This document shows positions 1 through 6,775 of a stretch of 16,014 nt of DNA, in pieces. The notes beneath the pieces were generated by a model. The model ran no database searches. It worked only from the letters and a program-made list of their open reading frames with translations, and was not told the DNA's origin. The stretch lies in NCBI GenBank assembly GCA_002479245.1, contig DLMG01000424.1, positions 1 through 16,014 of the forward strand. The letters are read 5' to 3'. Position 1 is the first letter of the stretch; each line of letters opens with the position of its first letter. This DNA comes from Verrucomicrobia subdivision 3 bacterium UBA7542 (lineage in GTDB: Bacteria > Verrucomicrobiota > Verrucomicrobiia > Limisphaerales > UBA11358). The position numbers were made by a program, and so were the translations under genes.

Positions 1-23
1 GCTCCCGATGTGACGAACTTGGG

Positions 24-35
24 CTAACTTCCTAA
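24..35 (+). repeat. Left terminal inverted repeat of the IS
   Basis: CTAACTTCCTAA is the exact reverse complement of 1834-1845. It lies 119 bp upstream of the transposase start, inside an AT-rich leader. Confidence 0.8.
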
Positions 36-154
36 AAAAACCATTCAAAACATGGAGAATGCTTGGGTTTTGGCAAAATGTGTAGCAAGTAATATAGTTA
101 TTATATCAAAATACATGTTGACAGGTATAGCTTGTATAACTTAGACTGTAGCCC

Positions 155-1774
155 GTGTTCGTCCAAACCACCAAATCCGCCCGGCAGAATGGCAAGACCT
201 ACGTCTCCTATCTGGTGCGCGAGTCCTTCCGCACCGCCAGCGGACCGCGCTCGCGCACCGTCTGTAACATCACCGATCTGCCTCCCGACCTCCGCGACCT
301 GATCGCCTCCTCCCTCAAAGGGCAGAGCTTCCTGCCCGCCGAACGGGTTCGACTGGAGTCCGCTCTGGACTACGGAGGTCTGGCCGTCCTGAATGATGCC
401 TGGTCGCGATTCCGTCTGGCAGAACTCTTTGCGGATATCGGCTCAGCCCGCCAACGGGGATTGCTCCAAGCCACCATTTATAGCCGCCTGCTCTTTCCCT
501 GCGCCAAGCTGGCCCTGGCGCACAAAGCCCAAGGCACCTGGCTGGCGCCAGCCTGCGGGCTGGAAGCCTCCGAGTCCTTTAAGGAGGACGATATTTACGC
601 CGCGATGGATCTGCTCAATGGCCACTGGGTGAGCCTGGAAAAGCAACTCTACCAGCGGGCCTTCCCCCGAGCGGTCCGGTTGGTGCTCTACGATCTGACC
701 AGCGTTTACTTCGAAGGCAACGGACCGGACTACTTGGCCCAATACGGCCACAGCCGGGATCATCGGGGGGATCGGCCGCAAATCATCCTGGCGGTGGCGA
801 CGGACACCGAGGGCCTGCCCCTGCACGTTTCGATCCTCCGGGGCAACCGGAACGACACGCAGACGCTGCAAGGGCTCCTGCACACCCTGCGGCGCCGCTT
901 TGGAATCAGGGAGGCGACCTTTGTCTTTGATGGCGGCATGAGCAGCCGGATCAACCTGGAGGCGATGAGCGCCGCCAACTTGGGCTATGTGACGCGCCTC
1001 TCGGCAGCCACCCTGCAAACGCTGGTCTCCGAGCTGGCACTGGAAAAGCAGTTGGAGTTGGGTGATCGCCAGCGGCTCATGGAGATCAGCCACCAGGGCA
1101 AGCGCTATGTGATTGCGGGTGGCCCCTGGCGCCAGCAACGGGATCAGGAGCGCCGTCAAAGCCGGATCGCCAAGGCGGAAGCGGAGTTAAAGCGCCTGGC
1201 GGCGGTCAAGCGCAAGAAAATCGACCTGCAAAAGCTGGCCAGCCAGGTGGGCCGCAGTCTGCAACGGCTCAAGGCCCACAAGTATTTTACCTACCGTGTC
1301 GAGGCGGGAGGCCGGTTGCAGTGGCAACGCAAGGAAGAACTCATTGCTCAGGAGGCCCAGCAGGACGGGTGGTACTTGCTGCACACCAATGAAACCCTCG
1401 AGCGCTGCACGGGGGAGCAGGTCCTGGCTCACTACAAAGGATTACTGGACGTGGAGGAAGCCTTCTGCGAACTCAAGAGCTACCTGGAAGTCCGCCCCGT
1501 GCATCATCGCCGGCCCGATCGGGTGGTCAACCATGTGCGCTTGTGTTTTTTGGCTTATTGGTTGAGTGCGCGTCTGGGCGGGGAATGGCGCGCCCAGGGC
1601 GAGACCGAAGAAGTGCCGCGCATCTTGCGTCACCTGCAAACCATACGGCTGGGCTTTTTACAAATGGGCCAAAAGGGGCCGCGCACGCTGATGACCCAAA
1701 TCCCCAAGAACCTGAATGAGCAACTGCAAAAGTTGGGCCTGACTTCGCTCTTTGCGGCACCACCAAAACCGTAG
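155..1774 (+). CDS. IS1634-family DDE transposase
   Basis: A 539-residue cut-and-paste transposase of the IS1634 group (IS4-like DDE fold), acting on the terminal repeats of its own element. The start is GTG at 155, and the first residues (MFVQTTKSARQNGKTY) match the usual N-terminus of the family. The catalytic triad can be placed as D180 in YDLTSVYFEG, D259 in FVFDGGMSS and E434 in LLDVEEAFCELKS, the last followed by the typical LEVRPVHHRRPDRVVNHVR tail of the DDE domain. A basic, probably helical insertion occupies residues 330-375. No frameshift or internal stop is visible and the length is normal, so it is probably functional. Its GC content looks higher than that of the regulator and dehydrogenase genes that follow. 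It has no evident functional link to the sugar genes. Confidence 0.93.
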   Translation: MFVQTTKSARQNGKTYVSYLVRESFRTASGPRSRTVCNITDLPPDLRDLIASSLKGQSFLPAERVRLESALDYGGLAVLNDAWSRFRLAELFADIGSARQRGLLQATIYSRLLFPCAKLALAHKAQGTWLAPACGLEASESFKEDDIYAAMDLLNGHWVSLEKQLYQRAFPRAVRLVLYDLTSVYFEGNGPDYLAQYGHSRDHRGDRPQIILAVATDTEGLPLHVSILRGNRNDTQTLQGLLHTLRRRFGIREATFVFDGGMSSRINLEAMSAANLGYVTRLSAATLQTLVSELALEKQLELGDRQRLMEISHQGKRYVIAGGPWRQQRDQERRQSRIAKAEAELKRLAAVKRKKIDLQKLASQVGRSLQRLKAHKYFTYRVEAGGRLQWQRKEELIAQEAQQDGWYLLHTNETLERCTGEQVLAHYKGLLDVEEAFCELKSYLEVRPVHHRRPDRVVNHVRLCFLAYWLSARLGGEWRAQGETEEVPRILRHLQTIRLGFLQMGQKGPRTLMTQIPKNLNEQLQKLGLTSLFAAPPKP

Positions 1775-1833
1775 ACCCGTAGCCCGACAAAATCGATATT
1801 CCCTCGGTTTCATTGGGCTTTTCGTTCGATCTG

Positions 1834-1845
1834 TTAGGAAGTTAG
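1834..1845 (-). repeat. Right terminal inverted repeat of the IS
   Basis: TTAGGAAGTTAG mirrors 24-35 exactly. It lies 59 bp after the transposase stop codon. Confidence 0.8.
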
Positions 1846-1874
1846 GCTAGGTCAACTAGGACTGGAGCCAAACA

Positions 1875-2813
1875 TTGAGACATGTTATTCTTTATGCAGC
1901 AATAAGCAAAGCCACAACACTGGTGATGAAATCACTGATGCCATTAGGTTATACAACACCAAGTTTAAATCGCATTTATTTTACGGACGAAGACCCGCGA
2001 TTTAATACCCATATCCGCCTTCTTGGGGTAGCTTGCCGAGAGATCATGCCGGCTGGTTTCGTGTCAAGACGACTGGGGCTTCCGGCGTTCCTTTGCGTCT
2101 TGTTCCATGACAAAGTATCAGTGGAGGTCATGAGCGAGCGCATTGAGGTTTTGCCTGGGACGGTCATTTTGTGGGATGAAAAACGACCGCATTATTTCGG
2201 GAATGTGAGCCAACCATGGGATCATTCATGGGTCGTGTTCTCAGGCGATGACCTAGAACAGGACTGGATGCGAGCAGCATTCGAGCGTCCGCAGAGATTC
2301 CAGGATGCGTCGCATCTGTTGGGGTGCTTCTCGCGTCTGTTGCGCGAATTTCAAGCCTTTGAGAAACCCGACCTGCTTGCTCTCTCCGCAAATATCCACC
2401 TTTTATTGCGTGAGCTTTGTCGAGGATATAATGTCACCAATCACTCAGCCGACGTATGGGATCCTGTGAGGCGAGCCCGCCACTGGATTACAGGAAACCT
2501 TCGGCAAAAACTTCCGGTTGCAGTAGTGGCAAAACGCGTCAGCCTTTCCCCCTCTCGCTTGCAGCAACTTTTCCGCGCGCAACTTAACTGTAGCGTGCAG
2601 CAATATATCGAGAGAGAGCGCCTACAAGAAGCACGATATTGGCTCATGCACGAAGGAATGCGTATCAGCGCGATCGCGGAGCAAACAGGCTTTTCTAACG
2701 CATTTTATTTTACCCGCCGTTTCACCAAGGCCTTCCACCAGAGTCCCCGTGAATATAGGAGACTCCAGCAGATTGGTTCTGGAAAAACCAACGCCTCAGC
2801 GCAAAAGAGTTGA
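1875..2813 (+). CDS. AraC-family transcriptional regulator
   Basis: A DNA-binding transcription factor of about 312 residues. The N-terminal half (roughly residues 25-125) has the beta-rich, cupin-like character of AraC sensor domains, including a segment VEVMSERIEVLPGTVILW followed by HYFGN. The C-terminal domain (about 197-297) holds two helix-turn-helix motifs: LPVAVVAKRVSLSPSRLQQLFR, and ISAIAEQTGFSNAFYFTRRF ending in SPREYRR, the AraC signature. The longest frame opens with TTG at 1875. ATG at 1926 (residue 18) or 1938 (residue 22) are equally plausible starts, and none has a clear Shine-Dalgarno. The gene begins about 30 bp after the IS end, so its original promoter may have been separated from it or replaced. 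It probably controls the dehydrogenase and isomerase genes downstream; its effector is unknown, though a sugar is the usual guess. Confidence 0.88.
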   Translation: MRHVILYAAISKATTLVMKSLMPLGYTTPSLNRIYFTDEDPRFNTHIRLLGVACREIMPAGFVSRRLGLPAFLCVLFHDKVSVEVMSERIEVLPGTVILWDEKRPHYFGNVSQPWDHSWVVFSGDDLEQDWMRAAFERPQRFQDASHLLGCFSRLLREFQAFEKPDLLALSANIHLLLRELCRGYNVTNHSADVWDPVRRARHWITGNLRQKLPVAVVAKRVSLSPSRLQQLFRAQLNCSVQQYIERERLQEARYWLMHEGMRISAIAEQTGFSNAFYFTRRFTKAFHQSPREYRRLQQIGSGKTNASAQKS

Positions 2814-3340
2814 GTTGTCTCTGGTGGACTGCAAACAGTTAACAAACTCTCTATCTGAGACGGACTAAGTTGCTGCCGACCCAATAAAGCTGCCGGCATT
2901 CGGGCCCATGGATGAACCTTCGCAGACGTCGGATCTCTTGCCGAGAGTGTTCGCTTGTTGCAGGAGTGTCGCCGGGCAGTTGAAAACTGGCTACTTTGAA
3001 ACGGGGATTTCATAACAGTTCTGGTCTTGGATGCAAGGAATTTTTGGGGTTGAACGTCCTGCCGGCGCCGGCAGCCGGCTAAACGAGCCGGGGCCGGGCC
3101 GCGAGCTAATCATTCTGTCGGACTTAAGGCCTGCTAACGGCCAGCATTGTGGTTTGAACATGTCCGATTCACTTTTCGATGGGGTGTGAGGCAATGGGGC
3201 CGGTGTTTGTCAGACTCGGCTCGGACCTCAACTTCGGCGCAGGGCCCGCCGCCGGCAGTTGAAGGCCAAACCAATCAAAGACCATTCGGTTCGGACGTTT
3301 TCTAGCCGCGTGGACGAAAACAGCGAAACCCTAAAGCTGC

Positions 3341-3400
3341 TTCGATAATGCCGAAGCCTGGCTCCACTGTGCTCTATTAAGGATTGAGTGAATTATCGAA
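3341..3400. promoter_or_regulatory. 9-bp inverted repeat upstream of the dehydrogenase
   Basis: TTCGATAAT (3341-3349) and ATTATCGAA (3392-3400) are perfect inverted copies separated by 42 bp, about 80-140 bp upstream of the dehydrogenase start. The spacing suits a looped or paired operator better than an RNA hairpin. That it is an operator is inference. Confidence 0.35.
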
Positions 3401-3426
3401 AAGTATATGTTTATTCTCCAAACGAC

Positions 3427-3460
3427 TATTCTTTACGCTTTAGCCGTCTGGTATTCTTTA
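3427..3460. promoter_or_regulatory. Direct repeat TATTCTTTA, possible AraC-type operator
   Basis: TATTCTTTA occurs at 3427-3435 and again at 3452-3460 (25 bp start to start), with a partial third copy TATTCT at 3412-3417. AraC-family activators often bind direct repeats about two helical turns apart just upstream of the promoter, and the second copy ends 19 bp before the ATG at 3480. The adjacent regulator genes make a role plausible, but no consensus is known for them. Confidence 0.35.
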
Positions 3461-3479
3461 GAGTGATATTAAATTACGC

Positions 3480-4640
3480 ATGCTTTCGAGTCATGTAATA
3501 TGTATGAGTACCATTAAAAATCAAGGTGTTTTGACAACTACTGGGATCATGGAACAACCTGTAGCATTTGAAGCGTCGACCGCTTCTCGGCTTAGTCCGC
3601 CACGGCTTTGCAAAAGGTTAATATGCTCTCGCCACAATACCATTGAACTTTTGGAATACACCTTACCACGAACGTTGGCCGATACCCAGGTTCTTGTCCG
3701 AAACATTTTCGGAGCTGAGAAGCATGGAACAATGGAGGCATTTATTCATAAGCATGGAAACAAGCGCGGTGCTTGGGATACTGAACGCCTCATGCACACC
3801 CCTGGCCAAGGAGTCGTATGGCCATATCCGATCCCACTGGGTAACATGCAGGTTGGAGTTGTCGAGAAGGTCGGGGCGCTTGTCACCCGGTACAAAGTCG
3901 GTGACCGATTAGTCTGCTTTCGGGGGTTCGAAACTTGGTCTTTAATCGAAGAGGTGGAAGGATGGTTAATTCAAAAAGATACTTGCTGGAAAGCGGCCAC
4001 TTGTCTGGATCCTACAAGCTTCGCGTTCACGGCCTTACGTGATTCCAATACTCGCATCGGTGACTCCGTCGCCATTTTTGGTCTTGGGGCTATCGGACTT
4101 ACAGCGGTGGCTCTTTGCAAATTGACCGGCTGTTATCCAATCATTGCGATTGATCCTGTTGCCAGTCGTCGACAAATTGCTGAGACTCTCGGTGCGAACA
4201 TAACACTAAATCCAGACGGATTGGATGTAGGATTGAAGCTTCGCGAACTGACAAACTGGCGCGGAGTGGACAGGATCATCGAATATTCCGGAGTCGTTCC
4301 TGCACTGAATGCCGCCCTGCGGGGTGTTGCCTTTGGGGGCACTGTAGCCTGCGGTGCTTTTCCTGACCCCTATCAAGCAGGGCTCGACTTTGGCGGCGAG
4401 GCACATATGAACCGTCCGAATATCGTCTTCACCCGTACCGAGTCAGATCCCAACCGCGAGCATCCCAATTGGGACAACGTTCGTGTCCGCGAGACCATTC
4501 TCCGACTTATTATCGAAGGTAAAATTGACGGTGACGCCATCGTCCACCCGGTTATCAAGTTCGGTGATAATTTGGTGGCTGATTACGAGCGAATCATGGC
4601 AGATAAAGATCGTTCCATCAAAATGGGGGTTGAATACTGA
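3480..4640 (+). CDS. Medium-chain dehydrogenase/reductase, zinc ligands absent
   Basis: An NAD(P)-dependent oxidoreductase of the medium-chain (alcohol/sorbitol dehydrogenase-like) superfamily, up to 386 residues. The GroES-like domain is recognisable from VLVRNIFGAEKHGT (about 71-84) and VGVVEKVGALVTRYKVGDRLV (about 125-145); the Rossmann domain has GLGAIG at 201-206 followed by LGAN and GGTVACGAF. Where zinc members have the catalytic Cys (G-x-C-G-[ST]-D) this protein has F77, and the GHE motif is replaced by GNM at 121-123. There is also no structural-zinc cysteine cluster, so it may work without zinc. Starts at 3480, 3504 or 3549 are all possible; the family normally begins near residue 44, so the N-terminus is extended whichever is used. 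It lies 55 bp ahead of the isomerase gene on the same strand and is probably in an operon with it. The substrate is unknown, perhaps a polyol or sugar acid. Confidence 0.85.
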   Translation: MLSSHVICMSTIKNQGVLTTTGIMEQPVAFEASTASRLSPPRLCKRLICSRHNTIELLEYTLPRTLADTQVLVRNIFGAEKHGTMEAFIHKHGNKRGAWDTERLMHTPGQGVVWPYPIPLGNMQVGVVEKVGALVTRYKVGDRLVCFRGFETWSLIEEVEGWLIQKDTCWKAATCLDPTSFAFTALRDSNTRIGDSVAIFGLGAIGLTAVALCKLTGCYPIIAIDPVASRRQIAETLGANITLNPDGLDVGLKLRELTNWRGVDRIIEYSGVVPALNAALRGVAFGGTVACGAFPDPYQAGLDFGGEAHMNRPNIVFTRTESDPNREHPNWDNVRVRETILRLIIEGKIDGDAIVHPVIKFGDNLVADYERIMADKDRSIKMGVEY

Positions 4641-4695
4641 GTGAACGACAAACCACCCAACTGAAGAAACCTAGAGATCCGTTAGAATTTATTCT

Positions 4696-5493
4696 ATGCC
4701 ACTGAAGCAGAGCGTAGTGATACCGATGGTCAAACCAGGGTCAATGACCCTAGGAGAATTTCTTGATGAAATAAAGGGAATCGGTTTTTCAGCCGTGGAA
4801 GTCTGGAGCCGTGAGGCTGGTTTCGAAGAGGTAATTGAAGCTTCGCGCAGTCGGGGGTTGAAAGTGGTTAGTTTTGTCGGTCACGAACATATCTCACCCA
4901 CGGCCGGTACCCATGCCGAGGGGTTTTCCCGTCGCCGGAACCATGACCGCATCGAGGCTGAATTGCGCGAATCAATTGACGTGGCCTCACGTTATGATAT
5001 TCCGGGGATCATCACGTTGAGTGGCCACCGTAACGCGGGTGAGAGTGACTACGAAAGTCTTCTTATTTGCGCCGAGGGATTGCGCCGAATTGTGCCCTAT
5101 GCCGAGGAAAAGGGGATCAATCTAAACATGGAACTGCTCAACACGAAAGTTGATCATCCTCATTATCTTTGCGATAACACCGATTGGGTGGTTGCTCTCT
5201 GCGAGATGGTCAACAGCCCGCGTGTAAAGATACTTTACGACATCTACCACATGCAGATCATGGAGGGGGATATCATCCGCAGTATCCGCCGCGCCGCCCG
5301 CTGGATTGGTCATTACCACACCGCTGGCAATCCTGGACGCCGCGATCTAGGCTGCGACCAGGAGATCAATTACACCGGCATCTGCCGTGCCATCAACGCT
5401 ACCGGCTACGACCTTTACCTCGGCCACGAGTTCAGGCCCAAGGTCGATGCCATCTTTGCCTTGCGACAAGCTTATGACATCTGCTCAGCGTAA
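4696..5493 (+). CDS. Hydroxypyruvate isomerase-like sugar isomerase/epimerase
   Basis: A 265-residue cytoplasmic TIM-barrel enzyme of the xylose-isomerase-like (AP endonuclease 2) superfamily, closest in motif content to hydroxypyruvate isomerase Hyi and 2-oxo-tetronate isomerase OtnI. The catalytic and metal-site segments are all present: NMELLN with E146, LYDIYHMQIMEGDIIRSI (D182, H185), IGHYHTAGNPGR (H206/H208) and GHEF with E245. Family chemistry is aldose-ketose isomerisation of a small sugar-like acid, such as hydroxypyruvate to tartronate semialdehyde, through the two glutamates and a divalent metal. No glyoxylate carboligase or tartronate semialdehyde reductase gene is visible nearby, so the substrate here may differ. 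The length is normal. ATG at 4696 is preferred because the next residues fit the first beta strand; no clear RBS is seen. It probably forms one transcript with the dehydrogenase upstream. Confidence 0.88.
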   Translation: MPLKQSVVIPMVKPGSMTLGEFLDEIKGIGFSAVEVWSREAGFEEVIEASRSRGLKVVSFVGHEHISPTAGTHAEGFSRRRNHDRIEAELRESIDVASRYDIPGIITLSGHRNAGESDYESLLICAEGLRRIVPYAEEKGINLNMELLNTKVDHPHYLCDNTDWVVALCEMVNSPRVKILYDIYHMQIMEGDIIRSIRRAARWIGHYHTAGNPGRRDLGCDQEINYTGICRAINATGYDLYLGHEFRPKVDAIFALRQAYDICSA

Positions 5494-5538
5494 ATTTTAG
5501 TGCTGTTTAAGCCAATAGACCATTAACCAAAATCCAAA

Positions 5539-5664
5539 ATGAACAAACGCTCATTGAACAAACGCTCATTCCTGCACCTCATGACTTTGCTCGGGTTGTC
5601 CGGGATTGAACAGCCGAGCAGCAATGTGATGTCGGAGTTCGTGGATGTGCGCAATGTCACGTAA
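5539..5664 (+). CDS. 41-residue leader-like ORF, possibly a gene remnant
   Basis: An ATG-initiated frame encodes 41 residues beginning MNKRSLNKRSFLHLMTLLGL. The basic start followed by RSFLHLMTLLGLSG resembles the N-terminus of a Tat or Sec exported protein, with a single Arg rather than the twin Arg of a true Tat signal. After the hydrophobic stretch it runs only to a TAA at 5662. It could be the remains of a secreted protein cut short by a deletion, or a leader peptide for the regulator whose ATG lies 18 bp beyond its stop in the same frame. The first codons contain a tandem duplication. No RBS is visible, so translation is unproven. Confidence 0.35.
   Translation: MNKRSLNKRSFLHLMTLLGLSGIEQPSSNVMSEFVDVRNVT
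5541..5570 (+). repeat. Tandem 15-bp duplication
   Basis: GAACAAACGCTCATT occurs twice in immediate tandem, at 5541-5555 and 5556-5570, with no mismatch. Fifteen bases keeps the frame and duplicates five codons (NKRS plus one residue) of the small ORF starting at 5539. This is a typical replication-slippage product. Confidence 0.9.
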
Positions 5665-5682
5665 ACTTCATCGTAGCCCTGT

Positions 5683-6720
5683 ATGCAGATTGAGTCGAAA
5701 GCCGAGTTCGAGTTGGTGCCGCGCAGCGAGCAATCTTCGTTCACGTTGCGCGAATTCAAGCTGCCTGCCTTTTCCAACCCCTGGCACTTCCACCCGGAAA
5801 TCGAAATCAACTACATATTACAGAGCCAAGGAAGACGGTTTGTCGGAGACCACATGGGCTTCTTTCATCCGGGCGACTTGGTTCTCGTGGGCGCGAATCT
5901 TCCCCATGTCTGGCTCAACAACACCGTTGCGTGCGGAGCCGAGACATTCGCACATTCATTGGTTATTCAATTCCACCAGGACTGCTTGGGCCCGGACTTT
6001 TTTTCGCTGCCGGAAATGGCGGGCATTCGTAAGCTGCTGCATACAGCCAAACGGGGCCTGCAATTCACCGGTCGGACCCGCGACGCTGTTGCAGCTATCA
6101 TGCTCGAAATGCGAAAGCATGGAGAAATGGCTCAGCTTATCGACCTTCTTTCGATCCTCCAACTTCTGACTCAAGCGGAAGCTCCCATACCCCTCTCCAG
6201 CGCCGGATTTACCCCCCTTCTGGACGAACTCGCCAGCCAACGCATTAAACTGGCTTATCAGTACGTCTTTAAATATTTCGGCGAACCACTGGACTACGAA
6301 GAAATTGCAAAGAAAGCTGGCATGAGCCAGTCGGCCTTCTGTCGCTATTTCAAACGAGTCACGGGACGCACCCTATCCGATTTCGTTCGCGAGGTGCGCT
6401 TGGGGCATGCCCGTAGGCTTCTGATCGAAACCAGCGAGGGCATCGCTCAGGTCGCCTTTGCCAGCGGGTTCAACAACATCTCCAACTTCAACCACCAATT
6501 CTATACGGTCTTCGGCAGCAGCCCCAGCGAGTACCGCCGTCAACACCAACGAGGCAGGAAAAACTGGTTCATCCGAGAAGTTCATCCTGAGAACTCGTCC
6601 GACGTCGTCCTCGTCAATCTGGGACATCAATTCAAGCGCGACGACTTAGCAGACCAAACCAAATGGTATTTGCAATCGAACGCCCACGATAAAAAAGAAA
6701 CCGTCACACACCGGAAATGA
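5683..6720 (+). CDS. AraC-family regulator with cupin sensor and C-terminal extension
   Basis: A 345-residue transcription factor. Residues 20-85 form an AraC-type cupin: the start of the barrel carries the histidine-rich WHFHPEIEINYIL motif, followed by GDHMGFFHPGDLVLVGANLPHVW. Such domains sense small sugars or sugar acids. Residues 187-287 form the AraC DNA-binding domain, with helices LDYEEIAKKAGMSQSAFCRYFKR and IAQVAFASGFNNISNFNHQF, closing with SPSEYRR. AraC proteins usually stop soon after that motif, but this one continues for about 58 mostly hydrophilic residues (288-345) that I cannot assign. ATG at 5683 places the cupin at the usual distance from the N-terminus. It sits just upstream of the pseudogene and sugar importer on the same strand and is the natural candidate to regulate the importer. 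Confidence 0.9.
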   Translation: MQIESKAEFELVPRSEQSSFTLREFKLPAFSNPWHFHPEIEINYILQSQGRRFVGDHMGFFHPGDLVLVGANLPHVWLNNTVACGAETFAHSLVIQFHQDCLGPDFFSLPEMAGIRKLLHTAKRGLQFTGRTRDAVAAIMLEMRKHGEMAQLIDLLSILQLLTQAEAPIPLSSAGFTPLLDELASQRIKLAYQYVFKYFGEPLDYEEIAKKAGMSQSAFCRYFKRVTGRTLSDFVREVRLGHARRLLIETSEGIAQVAFASGFNNISNFNHQFYTVFGSSPSEYRRQHQRGRKNWFIREVHPENSSDVVLVNLGHQFKRDDLADQTKWYLQSNAHDKKETVTHRK

Positions 6721-6775
6721 ATATCCCCGTGCTTTACCGGCTGCACTGAATGGCATATATTTCAGCTTAACTTTT

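Larger units (their letters stand above)
24..1845 (+). mobile_element. IS1634-family insertion sequence
   Basis: A transposase gene lies between two perfect 12-bp inverted repeats, CTAACTTCCTAA at 24-35 and TTAGGAAGTTAG at 1834-1845, giving an element of about 1.82 kb, a normal size for the IS1634 group of DDE insertion sequences. The transposase reads rightward and is uninterrupted, so the element may still be active. I see no convincing target-site duplication: the flanks (ACTTGGG on the left, GCTAGGTC on the right) do not match. The exact ends may therefore lie a base or two further out, or the copy may have recombined since insertion. Its right end is only about 30 bp from the next gene. 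Confidence 0.85.
2814..3479. other. Long intergenic region without a supported gene
   Basis: 666 bp between the regulator and the dehydrogenase. Neither strand holds an ORF with recognisable protein features. The first two thirds is GC-rich and includes a perfect 12-bp palindrome GCCGGCGCCGGC at 3061-3072. The last ~100 bp is AT-rich and promoter-like, and carries the inverted and direct repeats listed separately. It may contain decayed coding sequence, but nothing in it is identifiable by eye. Confidence 0.6.

Noticed and set aside
118..140. TTGACA (118-123) followed by TATAAC (135-140) as a transposase promoter
   Set aside because: The spacing is only 11 bp, far from the 16-18 bp needed. 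A 17-bp spacing would use TTAGAC, a poor -10 box.
443..1159. 238-residue minus-strand ORF inside the transposase
   Set aside because: It is antisense to an intact DDE transposase in a GC-rich gene, has no family motifs, and arises from codon bias on the opposite strand.
3061..3072. Perfect palindrome GCCGGCGCCGGC
   Set aside because: It is short, and easily arises in a GC-rich stretch. There is no T-run for a terminator and no nearby start codon for an operator role.
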